From positions 87,476,825 to 87,540,824 of the forward strand of contig CM075764.1 in assembly GCA_037974665.1 (NCBI GenBank): a stretch of 64,000 nt of DNA, written 5' to 3'. The notes beneath the pieces were generated by a model. It did not search any database. It had not been told where the DNA came from and was given only the letters and a program-made list of their open reading frames with translations. Source of the stretch: Ehretia macrophylla (Eukaryota; Streptophyta; Magnoliopsida; Boraginales; Ehretiaceae). Positions 37,201 to 47,328 of this stretch are shown here, piece by piece. Positions within the stretch are counted from its first letter, which is position 1. The number at the start of each line of letters is the position of its first letter. The translations under genes and the position numbers were made by a program.

Positions 37201-38123
37201 AGACTTAATACTGGAACTTCGACACCAAATGCAAATGATTTAAGGGAATTTTTTGACTAGCTGTTGAGAATTGGAGATGGAGAAGAAGGTGATTCTAAAG
37301 ACGGTGAGTCAATTATAGAAATCCCTGATGAAATGCTTATCAAAGACTCTGAGGATACATTTGCTGAACTTGTGAATTTTGTTTACCCTGCTTTTATTGG
37401 ATAATATGTCTGAAGATCATTTTTTCAAAGAAAAAGTTATTCTTGCTCCAACATTAGAACAAGTTGAGATGATAAATGATTACTTAATGTCTATAGTACC
37501 TAGAAGTTGATATGATAAATGATTACTTAATGTCTATAGTACCTAGAAAGGAAATAATCTACTTAAGCTCAGATAGTGTTTGCAAAGAAGATGCAAATGT
37601 TGACTGTGAGTTGGATGCATTTTCTCCAGAGATTTTGAATACTTTTTCTTGCTCAGAACTTCCAAACCACAAGTTAAAACTCAAGGTTGGAGTCCCAGTG
37701 ATGTTAAGAAATATTGATCAATCTAATAGTTTATGCAATGGAACAAGGTTGCAAATTACCAAGCTTGCTAAACATGTTATTGAAGCAAAAATTATTTCTG
37801 GGAGTAACATAGGAAATATTGTGTTAATACCCCGGATGACTATGATCCCATCTAACCACAGTTTACCTGTTAAATTTTCGAGAAGACAATTTCCTTTGGT
37901 TGTAAGTTTTGCTATGACTATAAATAAAAGTCAGGGTCAAACTCTTTCCTACGTTGGGCTGTATCTTTCAAGACCTGTCTTCAGTCATGGACAATTATAT
38001 GTTGCACTTTCCAGAGTGACAAGTAAACAAGAACTGAAGATTTTGATAGAAGATAGTGATGATAAAGTATCAAAAACTATAATTAACGTGGTGTACAAAA
38101 AAGTGTTCCAAAGAATAAATTAG
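31296..38123 (+). pseudogene. Helitron Rep/helicase (RepHel)
   Basis: The spliced N-terminal part (about 31300-33200) includes a LPNGRTPLRDISN block. It is followed by DIGDATHTCRRCGATMWYGE, a Helitron_like_N region (34140-34800), the Rep core (35035-35510) and a PIF1-type helicase (36610-38115). The two Rep tyrosines are present in AIKYLFKYIHKG, but the HUH motif reads PYAH (first His is Tyr, codon 35073-35075). Walker A reads GYGSTRKT instead of GYGGTGKT; Walker B LVIWDEAPM and the C-terminal QGQTL and [10 protein letters not shown] motifs are intact. An intron is clear at 34805-35034 and another near 36238-36415. Stops include TGA 34438, TAG 34621, TAA 35963, TAA about 36477, TAA 37126 and TAG 37258. 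Frameshifts lie near 35110, 36700 and 37505. Confidence 0.92.
37462..37547 (+). repeat. 43-bp tandem duplication inside the helicase
   Basis: AGTTGAGATGATAAATGATT and the following bases to ACCTAGA are repeated at once with one mismatch (37462-37504 and 37505-37547). As 43 is not a multiple of three, it shifts the reading frame. Confidence 0.9.
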
Positions 38124-38826
38124 GTAAGTGTGTATTTCTTATAATTTACATCATACATTTGATTCTACTTAACATGTTTATATTCCTTTTCATTAATGTT
38201 TACGTTATATGGTAATGGTAGTAATAAAAATAAAGTCTTATGTTATATGATTTATAAGATGATTTGCGCAATATTTTGATTTTAATCAAATCATATCTTT
38301 AAATTTAGTGTTAACTTACAAAAGTATAAGATTACTTCAAAAGAGTAGAGTAATATACATCTACCTATAAAGCTCTCAATGGATTTCAAAATCAAACATG
38401 TTTACTAAGTGAAAGCATAATAATTTTGTGTTAGTTTTGATTCATTATAAACCTGCCAAGGATTTTTCAAACACATGTTTATATATGTTAGGCATAGTCA
38501 AATAATATTTTTTTGTGCAATGCAGAGCATTGCTACATCTTCTGTAGAGAAGCATTGTATGACAAGATTGACCATTGGATCCACAAAATTTTTGGCGATA
38601 AAAAATGGATTGGATGCAAGACAGATAAGGAAAGAGTAAGAATGACATGTATCTTTTGGAATGTTTGATCCATATAAATAGTTATTGCTATCACTTTTCA
38701 AAAAATAGGTGTTTATATTTATTTTTTATTTATTTAAAGATTTATTAGATATTATATAACACAAATTGAATCAAATAGTTTTATATTTTATATTTTAAAT
38801 CACTCAAAATAAACTCATGCCACACC

Positions 38827-38852
38827 CGTGCATCGCACGAGTATAAAATTAG
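38827..38852 (+). other. Helitron 3' terminal hairpin and TTAG end
   Basis: Stem CGTGC/GCACG with an ATC loop, then AGTATAAAATTAG, then host T. The hairpin-plus-CTRR arrangement marks the Helitron rolling-circle termination site; here the first base of CTAG is T. Confidence 0.88.
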
Positions 38853-39939
38853 TTATGTCAAAGTGGAGACCCAATAATCTACTACCTAGCTGTCCAATAT
38901 TATGTGGTCAACTTGATACAATGATGTTTCTTTCAGCGCATAATCATTGCTATACTTTTGGTGATCACCACGCCTTTAATCGTACTTTCATTCTTAGTTG
39001 TGTTATCAAATAAAAGAAAATGTGAAACAACTGGAACAAAGAAGCTTGACAGTGGAGTAGCTGATTTTGCCACTTCATTGTAAAATAGTTTGGACGGTAA
39101 AATAAATTCAAGTAAAGTAAAAATTTTCAGTTAAAAATTTGGTGTCGTTACATTCGATGCTTCTAAAGGTTAAGTAGTGTGATTAAATAGTAATTAGTTG
39201 TGATTAAAATTTTTGAGGTCAAAATTATGTACTATTATAAATATTACTTGATCATTGATTGATTTGGAATATAGTACGTTGGTACAATGAATGTCTAATC
39301 CTTGACTGACTTACAACATTCATTAAGGTGCGATATCATATCATGAGATTTATAATTTTGTAGTAAATTTAATATGATTGTACTTAGAGTAAATTTTTTG
39401 TCATTCAAAAAAAATTTCCTTAGAACATGCATTGGTGCACATTAGATTATCATAAGTTTTTTAATTTTAAACTGAATCTAATATGATTATACATAAAGTG
39501 ATTTTTTTTTTGTGACAAAAAAAAAAAAGAATTGCCTTTTGTTGGTATTTTTTAAGACCTCCATAATAAGGCGCTCGAGAGTGAGCGAATGACCAAGAAT
39601 AAAAGTGAGAGTCAAAGAAAGAAAGAAGAAAGGCGCTAGAAAGGTGACAATCTTACGCATCTAACCATTGTTTGTATTTTTAACCAAAAAAAAAAAAAAA
39701 ACCCTCGTTTGCATTTCTCCGAGCCCACAATAATAATTAATTAGTGTCACCTTCCTTTTGTTTCACCAAAGTAAAAGTATTAGATGGTAAGAAAACAAAA
39801 TAGTAAAGAAATCATCGTCCATTGGCTTTTTTAATAGGGTCCAGAACTTTTATTAATAGTGTTTATCTAATGGGATCAAAGCACTTGGCATTGCACAATG
39901 CTAAAATTATTCTATTTGACAAATGGTTAATATAGTAAA
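38853..39939. other. Intergenic, no gene seen
   Basis: AT-rich. A loose repeat of AxxTGATTxTACxTAxAGTxAxTTTTTT occurs around 39370-39410 and 39478-39510. A GA-rich purine segment lies at 39590-39640. No coding or RNA feature is supported. Confidence 0.5.
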
Positions 39940-40856
39940 GGGTAAAGTGCATCAGATTTCTCTGTGATTTATTAAAAGTGTATAATATTTTTTTATAATT
40001 TAAAAACCTCCTGATCCCTCTCTTGTGGTTTTAGAAACGCACATATGCCCCCTTCTCACTTTTCCGTCAAAATAATTAATAAAAGTTAGAAAAAAACATA
40101 AATGCCCTCAATTTTTTTTTTAATCTCTTTTGTCCTCTTCCATTTTGTATATATATATATATATATATATTCCTTTTGTTTTGTGTGGTATATATATGTG
40201 TACAGATATGTGGGTGTATATATATATAAATATATATTTTTTCTTTTTATATTGTGTGTAAATATATATATATATATATATATACATACACACACACATA
40301 CAAACATACAAGGCCAAAAAAACAAAGAAAATATATGTATAGGAGTGGGGTGCGGGGTTTGACAAGGTAAGGGTTGTTCAAAGGGCTGGGGGGTCTAACA
40401 GGATAGGGGTGGGCTAATAGGCGTGGGTGGGTGGGTGGGTGGGGTTTGACAAGGTAGGGGAGTGGGTTGACGGGGTGAAGGGGTAGATTGACAGGGTAGG
40501 AGGTAGGGTGGGCTGACGGGCTTGGGGGGTAGGGGTGGGGGTGGGGCTAGGGGGTTGTGTTGGGGACGATGATGGTTGGCTTCAATTTTTTTTTTGTGAA
40601 ACAGTGAGTAGAGATAGATGAAAAAATAAATAAATATTTGAATTAAGGGTAGTTTGTCCAAAAATAATTTATTTAAGCAAAAAAATCATATTTGGTGTGT
40701 GTGTACCTCACGTTCCATCAAAATAGATGAATTTTTTAACGGAAGGGGGAACGTGCTATGTTTTCAAAACCATAGGAAAGGGATCATACGGTTTTTGAAC
40801 TATAGGAAATGTTGTGCATTTTCAACAAACTATAGAGAGTCTGATGCACTTCACCC
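39940..40856. mobile_element. Foldback MITE with TA microsatellite and G-rich core
   Basis: The left end GGGTAAAGTGCATCAGATTT is matched, inverted, by the right end GGGTGAAGTGCATCAGACTC. Pairing extends inward (TTTTCCGTCAAAAT against AACGGAAGGGGGAACG-side sequence). The core has (TA)n tracts at 40147-40285 and a G-rich run at 40345-40560 with GGGT, GGGG and TTGACAGGGTAGG repeats. Flanks TATAGTAAA and TATCACAAA agree at 6 of 9, so a decayed Mutator-type duplication is possible. Confidence 0.7.
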
Positions 40857-41063
40857 TATCACAAATATTCATGAATTATTCATAAAAAGCTTTTATTTTA
40901 GTCCCCTAATCTTTTATTTAATCTTCTTGGTCCCTTGGATTCAGGATATTTTTCATCCAAAACATAATGAAAAAATGTGCACGATTTGCACATTAAGAGA
41001 TTTAATATTCTACTTTTTTTGCTTGCATGAAAAATATTATGTAGACTAATGAATTCAACGGGG

Positions 41064-41705
41064 AAAAGACATTTAGGTCCCCTGTTTTTAGTCCTTAGAC
41101 CAAATAGGTCCTTAGATTTTTTTTTTTCTCGTACTGTCCCTCAAACTTAACGGTGTTAATCAATTTTAACGGATTGCAGGTATTATGATCATTTCAATAT
41201 TAACCAAAAAAATTTAAAAAATAAAATTAACACAACCAATAGTGGCAAGCCACTTATCAAAAAAAAAACCAATAGTGGCAAGCCATGTGGCCCCCCAAAC
41301 CCCCACACCTACCCTACCCTCCTATTTTACCCACACCATTAGCCCTTCCTTATACCTATCGCCACCACCACCCCACCTCTGTCTCTTTCTCCCTCACTTT
41401 CTCTACAGACACACTGAACACATGCATAAAAAACACACACATACACAAGGGATGAGGCGTGGGTGTTTGGAGTTTTGGGATTTAGGGGTGGGGTTACGGG
41501 ATTACGAGTGAGGGGTTAGGGTTTGGTGATTGGATTTAGGGGTAGATGGATTGGGGATGGGGGTTGTGAGGGTGGTTGTGGGATTTTTCTATTACTTTTT
41601 TTTTTAAATGTGTAAAATGACCATAATACCTTCCATGTTAATAACCATTAAGGGCAAGATAGTCCACTCACATGGTCACCCGACTAACAAAAGGACCTAT
41701 TTTGT
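41064..41705. mobile_element. Foldback element with telomere-like G-rich core
   Basis: The left part (GACATTTAGGTCCCCTG, AACGGTGTTAATCAATTT, ATTATGATCATTTC) is mirrored on the right (ATGACCATAATACC, ATGTTAATAACCATTAAGG, AAAGGACCTATTTTGTC). The core has a C-rich strand switch: CCCCCAAACCCCCACACC near 41290 and GGGTTAGGGTTTGG near 41510. No gene is seen. Exact ends and duplication are uncertain. Confidence 0.6.
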
Positions 41706-42559
41706 CTAATATTAAAGAGAGTGATCATAATTTTTTTTCATTCAATTCTTGTTTAAAACATAAATAACTGAAATGTCAAAAATAAAATATCGAGATGAAA
41801 TATCATATCGTACAACTTCAAGGGATATTGGTGTTATTTACTATTGATCAAAATATGGTCCTTAAATTGAAAAATAAAAAATGTCAGATATCACTGCATT
41901 TTTATCAAGTTTTATTTTAATAAGCCAATTATTATTTTTGGTCAGAAAGTAAGTCAATTAAGCATTCCAATAAAAAGTGACAAATACATAATGTAAAATT
42001 GTTGATATCTAGCGATGCTCTTTTAGATTTGGTTAAAGGATCCACTAGATAATACTTTTTTATTTGATAACGATGAACTCATCTCATAAAGGATCATATT
42101 AAATATATTCTAAGATTATAAATTTCGTAATATAACAAAGCGCCTCAATATATGTTCCTGTCAATTAAATACCAAATAATATTTTATATGAAAAGACAAA
42201 ATTTTTAAATAAAACTTTTAACCAATCGACCACTTCGTCCTAATAACCCACCCACCCAGCTATTTTACCTCTTACTTTTTTCTCTCTTTGGTCAACCATT
42301 TAACCTTGTAGTTTCTAAGGGTATCTCCAATGGAGTGAGTAAAATGTAATAATTGTCTTTTTTAGAGACTTTGATGATAAAATTTCAATACCAATGGCTA
42401 AAATAGAGACCCAAAACATGGTTTTGAAACAAAATTTAGAGACTTTGTGTAAATTTAAAGCCTTTGTTACATTTTCTTCAACAAATATAGAGACCCAAAA
42501 TAGAGACCAAAGAAGAAGACAAATGGGTCTCCATTTTTGGGTTGAACCGAGGTGTCAGA

Positions 42560-42890
42560 TCGTCAGTAACGATCTGACAAAAAAAAAAAAAAATTGCAAC
42601 GGACTTATGACCGTTGCAACAAAAAAAAAACACACAAAAATTCAATCCAATGGTTAAATCTGATTGTTGCAACAAAAAGAAAAAAAATTACATTGAGATC
42701 AGATCTGAACGTTGCAATAGAAAGAAAAAAAAAAGCCTGCAACGTTCAAATCTAAACGTTGCAACCAAAAGGAAAAAAAAAATTACTTGCAACTTTCAGA
42801 TCTGAACTTTCAGATATGAACGTTGCAATAGAAAAAAAAATTGAAAAAAAACCTGCAATGTCTAGATCTGAACGTTGCAATCAAAAATTC
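42560..42890. repeat. Subterminal GTTGCAA repeats of the Harbinger element
   Basis: About six spaced copies of AGATCTGAACGTTGCAA or close variants, each followed by an A-rich run. Position near the left end suggests transposase or ORF1 binding sites (inference). Confidence 0.75.
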
Positions 42891-43104
42891 AAAGAAAAAT
42901 GAACTTTCAAAAAATGGCAGATCAACATTGCATTAGTAAAAAATGGATGCTTTTATATATAGAACCAACAAAAGCAGCAGATCCAACATCAAAAAAATTC
43001 AATGTAAAAAGGGCCTCCAAAAGATATACACAAGCATACTGGTTTATCAAAAGCAAAAAAAAAAAAACAGGTGGTATACTGATGTGCAACGAATCCAATC
43101 TTTT

Positions 43105-43175
43105 GTGGGGAAAGGGAAAGGGAAAGGGAAAGGGAAAGGGAAGGGGAGTGGGTGGTGGTGGCAGGGAGGGTAGGT
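43105..43175. repeat. GGGAAA microsatellite and G-rich run
   Basis: Repeated GGGAAA units (five or so) followed by GGTGGTGGTGGCAGGGAGGG. Apparent Gly/Lys-rich frames are artefacts. Confidence 0.8.
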
Positions 43176-43254
43176 GACGGGAGAAGGGAAAATATGAGAT
43201 TTTGTTTTTTATATATAAGAAAAAGAGAGTGTGAAAAATATATGAGTTGTAGTT

Positions 43255-43845
43255 TTTTTTTTATTCATTAATTTTTTTTTATATTTATAATATGTCACCT
43301 AATTTTTTTTATTTATTAATTATTTTTTTATATTCATAATATGTAACTTATTTTTTTCATTAATTATTTTTTATTTTCATAATATGTCACCTAATTTTTT
43401 TATTCATTAATTTTTTTTTACCTTCATAATATGTCTCTTTTTTTTTTTCATTAAATATTATTTTTAATTCATAATATGTCACCTATTTTTTTTATTCATT
43501 AATTATCTTTTATATTCATAATATGTCACCTAATTTTTTTATTCATTAATTTTTTTTATCTTCATAATATGTCACTTTTTTTTATTCATTAATTATTATT
43601 TTTAAATTCATAATATGTCACCTATTTTTTTTATTCATTAATTATCTTTTATATTCATAATATGTCACCTAATTTTTTTATTCATTAATTTTTTTTATCT
43701 TCATAATATGTCACCTTTTTTTTATTCATTAATTATTAATTTTAAATTCATAATATGTCACCTTTTTTTTTAATTCATTAATTATTTTTTTTAAATTCAT
43801 AATATATCACCTAATTTTTTTTATTCATTAATTATTTCTTGGTCT
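43255..43845. repeat. Array of about 12 AT-rich units with CATAATATGTCACCT
   Basis: Occurrences of CATAATATGTCAC or near variants recur every 40-52 bp (about 43287, 43339, 43379, 43425, 43469, 43517, 43564, 43609, 43656, 43702, 43749, 43799), separated by TTTTTTATTCATTAATTA. The array directly precedes ORF1. Confidence 0.88.
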
Positions 43846-43888
43846 TACATAATTTAATACTAACTATCTTTTTTTTTTCTTTTCAGCT

Positions 43889-44818
43889 ATGGAGAATGCA
43901 GAAGGAGGTTTCAGGGGTCGCAATTTCACAATTCAAGAAGATATTACTTTATGTCACGCTTATATCGCAATTAGTGAAGATCTCCTTATAGGGATAAACC
44001 AAACATCGGCAACAATGTGGGATCGAATCCTTGAAAAATTCCATGAATGCTATCCCTCTGTTACTCCAATGGAAGCACGAACATCGAAAAGTCTAAAATG
44101 TCAATGAACGCCAATCAACCAAAAGTGCACCAAATTTGCAGAGTGTATTACACAAGTAAATTTAAGACCAAGGAGTGGAACAAATGCCACTGATATGGTG
44201 CATTTTTTTGGGATAATATTATTTTTCTTACATTCATCTGCCATGATTACTTATAATATTATTTTTGTTTTACAGATTGCTGATGCAAGACGATTATACT
44301 ATGCTGCGAAAAATCAAAATTTTCACCTCGATCATTGTTGGGCGATATTACAACACGGTCAAAAATGGAGAAAAATTATCGAGATCCATTTATCTGAAAG
44401 TGCATCGATGGCTGACACAGGTGCAAGTATGCCACAACCCGAGTCTCCGGTTGATCTTGAGAACAACACTTCATTTTTTGTACAAAATGACACTCCGGAT
44501 GAGTCGGTGCCTAAGACCCCAAGCGGGCCCTCATCTGCGAGGCCTATTGGAAACCAACAAGCTAAAAGACTCAAAAAAGGCAAAGACGTTGCAAGTGAAA
44601 TCCTCCAGCAAGGGAAAAATATGGAGAAAATGATGATGGAGTACAAAGAAAGTTTTGAAGAACAAAAAGATTTCAATATTATGTCGATGAAGACTTCTAC
44701 CATCGAAACTCCAGAAAGAAGGGTGTGGATGATCGAACGACAAAAAGCAATTATGGCAAAAAAGGCCTCCCGTTCGATAAACTTTGACAATGATGTTTAT
44801 CGTCCCGATATGCCTTAA
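43889..44818 (+). pseudogene. Harbinger ORF1 (Myb/SANT-like DNA-binding protein with NAM-associated C-terminus)
   Basis: Exon 1 starts MENAEGGFRGRNFTIQED and carries the SANT-like block with LCHAYIAISEDLL and MWDRILEKF. In frame, KCQ is followed by TGA (44105-44107) where the family has Trp (RWxxINxxxxKFxGC); the frame then continues TPINQKCTKFAECITQVNL. An intron from about 44195 to 44274 joins NATDM to IADARRLYYAAKN and FHLDHCWAILQH. The C-terminal part has RPIGNQQAKRLKKGK, the usual GxKxAK motif. ORF1 assists the transposase in DNA binding and nuclear import. One TGG-to-TGA change is the only lesion I see. Confidence 0.85.
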
Positions 44819-45046
44819 TTATTTGTATTTGTAGTAGATAATTATTTTTCAAGTCAATGCCTTAATTATTTGTATTTGTATTTGTATTTGTAGCAGATAA
44901 GTATTTTTCAATTCAATGTCATGTTATGCCTTAACCATTTTTCCAATGCAAAGTCATGTTTAACATTAACACAATAGGATAATTATTTTAAAAAGATCGA
45001 CATACAAAAGATAGTTAATTAAACGTCTTCCTAATACAGATTGCAA

Positions 45047-46378
45047 TTACATATTGATATTTCCTGCACGATATTCATTCCAAATGTGTTCAACGAGATC
45101 ATTTCGGAGAATATAGTAAGCAGCTTCATCTCTGATTTGAGCTCGATTGATTAGATATTCATTAATAGTTATAGGGTCTCGATTTGTTTCGACTGGGGGC
45201 TCTTCTACATGGTAACATGCAGGATCATCGTCGAAACCATCACCTTCTTCCTCCCGGTTATCTTCTACTATCATATTATGAAGAATTGTACAAGTCTTCA
45301 TAATCTCCTCAATATCACTCTCATGCCAAAAACGACATGGCCCTTTAATGATTTCAAATTGACTTTGAAGGACACCGAATGCTCTTTCGACATCCTTCTG
45401 GTATGCCTGTTGCTTCTAATTAAATAACATCTTATCCCTATCTTGTGTATTGGAATATGCCTGAACAATTGTGGACCACCGATGATATATTCCATTAGCG
45501 AGATAATATCCTTGTTTGTACTGTCAATCGTTGAGGGTATATTGTATGCGTGGAGTACCTTCAAGAATATTTGAAAAAATCGGTGAGCTATATAATACAT
45601 TAAGATCGTTACGCACACCTGGTGCTCCGAATAATGAATGCCATATCCAAGTATCATATGACGCAACTGCTTCAAGTATTATGGTTGGATGACCATGGTG
45701 TCCAGCATATGTTCCAACCCACGCAGTTGGACAGTTTTTCCATTCCCAATGCATACAGTCCAAACTACCTAGCATTCCTGGAAAACCACGTTGGTCAACT
45801 TTCCTGAGAAACCTAAACAGATCTACATTGTTGAGACGACGTAGATACTCGTTGCCATATAATGCATTGACAGCACGACAAATTTTTTTAAATGCCTCAG
45901 CATATGTACTTTCTGCAATTTTGAGATAATCATCGTTGGCATCTGCGGGCTTTCTGTACGCAAGCATACAGAGCGCGGCCATCATCTTGACGTGAGGAGT
46001 GAACCCTTGCTTTCTAGCTGCATCTGGTTTCTGCTTGAGGTAATTGTCATAATGCATGATATCTCCTATAATTTTGAGAAACAATTCGCGCCTCATGCAA
46101 AAACGTTTTGTAAATTCAGAAGCAGGATACAAAGGACGATCAACAAAATAATCATTCATAAGCCTGATATGGGCACCTACCCGATCTCTTCTCTTGAATT
46201 GTCGACGTGAGGATGTGCCTCCATGTTCGCCTGTACTATACTGATGTGCAACATGCATCATAGATTGATGTTGTCCGTACATCGTCATCATCATCACGTG
46301 TCCATGGATGTCGTTATCATGATGGCCAATGGAATCATGAACATCGAATGGAAGGGAATCGGCTCCTTGTTGGGACAT
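45047..46378 (-). pseudogene. PIF/Harbinger DDE transposase (harbinger nuclease)
   Basis: Reads MSQQGADSLPFDVHDSIG from 46378; an upstream in-frame ATG at 46444 is less likely. Key blocks are FTKRFCMRRELFLKIIGDI, GFTPHVKMMAALCMLAY and GSLDCMHWEWKNCP (first catalytic Asp). Next come FGAPGVRNDLNVLYSSPIF (second Asp), KDVERAFGVLQSQFEIIKGP (Glu) and ILHNMIVEDNR. The frame never shifts but holds two stops, TGA at 45524-45526 and TAG at 45416-45418, both before the catalytic Glu. Any product would therefore lack the third catalytic residue. The end is at 45047 (GNINM stop). Confidence 0.9.
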
Positions 46379-46489
46379 TGTAGATAGAGCAATATAGATT
46401 TGAGAATGAGTTGTATAGATTGTAGTATTTGATTGTGGTACCAAGAAAGGTTTGAGGTTGTGATATATATAGATTTATGAGTGGATAAG

Positions 46490-46810
46490 AGATAACAAAC
46501 AAACGGATGAGATTCAAGAAGGAAAATCCAATCCGATGGCCCTTATTTGGATAAGAGATTTTAGATGATGATAAAGAACAGACGGATGAGATTGTCAAAG
46601 GAAAATCCAATCCAATAGCTCTTATTTGGATAAGAGATTTTAGATGATGATAACGAACAGACGGATGAGATTGTCAAAGGAAAATTCAATCCAATGGCCC
46701 TTATTTGGATAAGAGATTTTAGTTGATGATAACAAACGGACGGATGAGATTGACAATTTTGATATAAGATTTTAGTTGATGATAACGAACGTACGGATGA
46801 GATTGAAAAT
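46490..46810. repeat. 79-bp direct repeats upstream of the transposase
   Basis: ACGGATGAGATT occurs at 46503, 46582, 46661 and 46740, spacing 79 bp each, and again at 46793 after a shortened unit. Units share CAATCCAATGGCCCTTATTT and AAGAGATTTTAGATGATGAT. They lie in the transposase promoter/subterminal region. Confidence 0.9.
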
Positions 46811-47172
46811 AATATATTCCAATGTGATCGGATGTAATTAAACGTCATCCATTTCAAAAAATTTTACTGTTGTCGAAATTAATTAATTTTTTGGTCGAAA
46901 TATTCGTAAAAAAAATATATATATATATTTTTAAAATCATAATTTTTTTAAAAAAATTAATCGGTGTGAAAAATAACGAGTAATCAAATTAATATGTAAA
47001 ATTAAATTAAATATAATATAAAAACTCAACTTAGTTAAAACCCTCATTAGAGTTAATTTTTTTTTAAAGACTCAAAAAAATAAATCAAACTTAAGTAGGA
47101 GCTCTAAATTATTCAAAATTTTTATATTTAAAAATAAAGATCCTAAATTTAGAGAGTCTGCCGGAGATAGCC

Positions 47173-47328
47173 AACTTTCTAACATTGTTCAAAAAAAAAA
47201 AAAAAACCTTGTACTTTTTTCTCTGTTTTCACAGTTTCCAAAAAGACTCTCATTCTCACTCGGCCATTGGTGTTAGCTTTATTTCTAACACCCCCTCTGT
47301 GGTTCAAACTCCATGACCACTGCAGAAA
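47173..47328 (+). promoter_or_regulatory. 5' flank of the PMT methyltransferase gene
   Basis: Between the Harbinger right end and ATG 47329 are an A-run and a C/T-rich leader (TTCCAAAAAGACTCTCATTC, ACCCCCTCTGTGG). No TATA box is evident. The native promoter may have been pushed away by the insertion, or transcription may start within the transposon. Confidence 0.4.

Larger units (their letters stand above)
19875..38852 (+). mobile_element. Helitron, about 19 kb including a nested 4.7 kb copia element
   Basis: The 3' end has the Helitron hairpin CGTGC-ATC-GCACG (38827-38839), followed 13 nt later by TTAG (38849-38852) and a host T. This is one base away from the classic CTAG-T terminus. The 5' end is placed at the TC of 19875-19876 after an A, with TATACTATAAGAG just inside; an alternative TC lies at 19872. 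Inside, all on the plus strand, are captured-looking host exons (20687-23147), an RPA70-like gene (23274-30495) and a Rep/helicase gene (about 31300-38123). Both large genes carry stops and frameshifts, so the element cannot move by itself. The 3' end is well supported; the exact 5' base is inferred. Confidence 0.85.
42319..47172. mobile_element. PIF/Harbinger DNA transposon, 4.85 kb, both genes present but broken
   Basis: The left terminus GGGTATCTCCAATGGAG follows a TAA. The right terminus, inverted, reads GGCTATCTCCGGCAGACTC. The right flank is AAC, so the expected TAA duplication is not intact on that side. Inside are ORF1 (plus, 43889-44818) and a DDE transposase (minus, 45047-46378) arranged tail to tail, the usual PIF/Harbinger gene pair. 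Three internal repeat arrays flank the genes: GTTGCAA repeats, TATGTCAC repeats and 79-bp repeats. The right end lies 156 bp before the ATG of the methyltransferase gene. Confidence 0.88.

Noticed and set aside
40086-40365. Tyr/Ile-rich frames on both strands
   Set aside because: Translations of a TA/GTA microsatellite in a foldback MITE.
44359-44790. 143-codon minus frame
   Set aside because: Antisense shadow of Harbinger ORF1.
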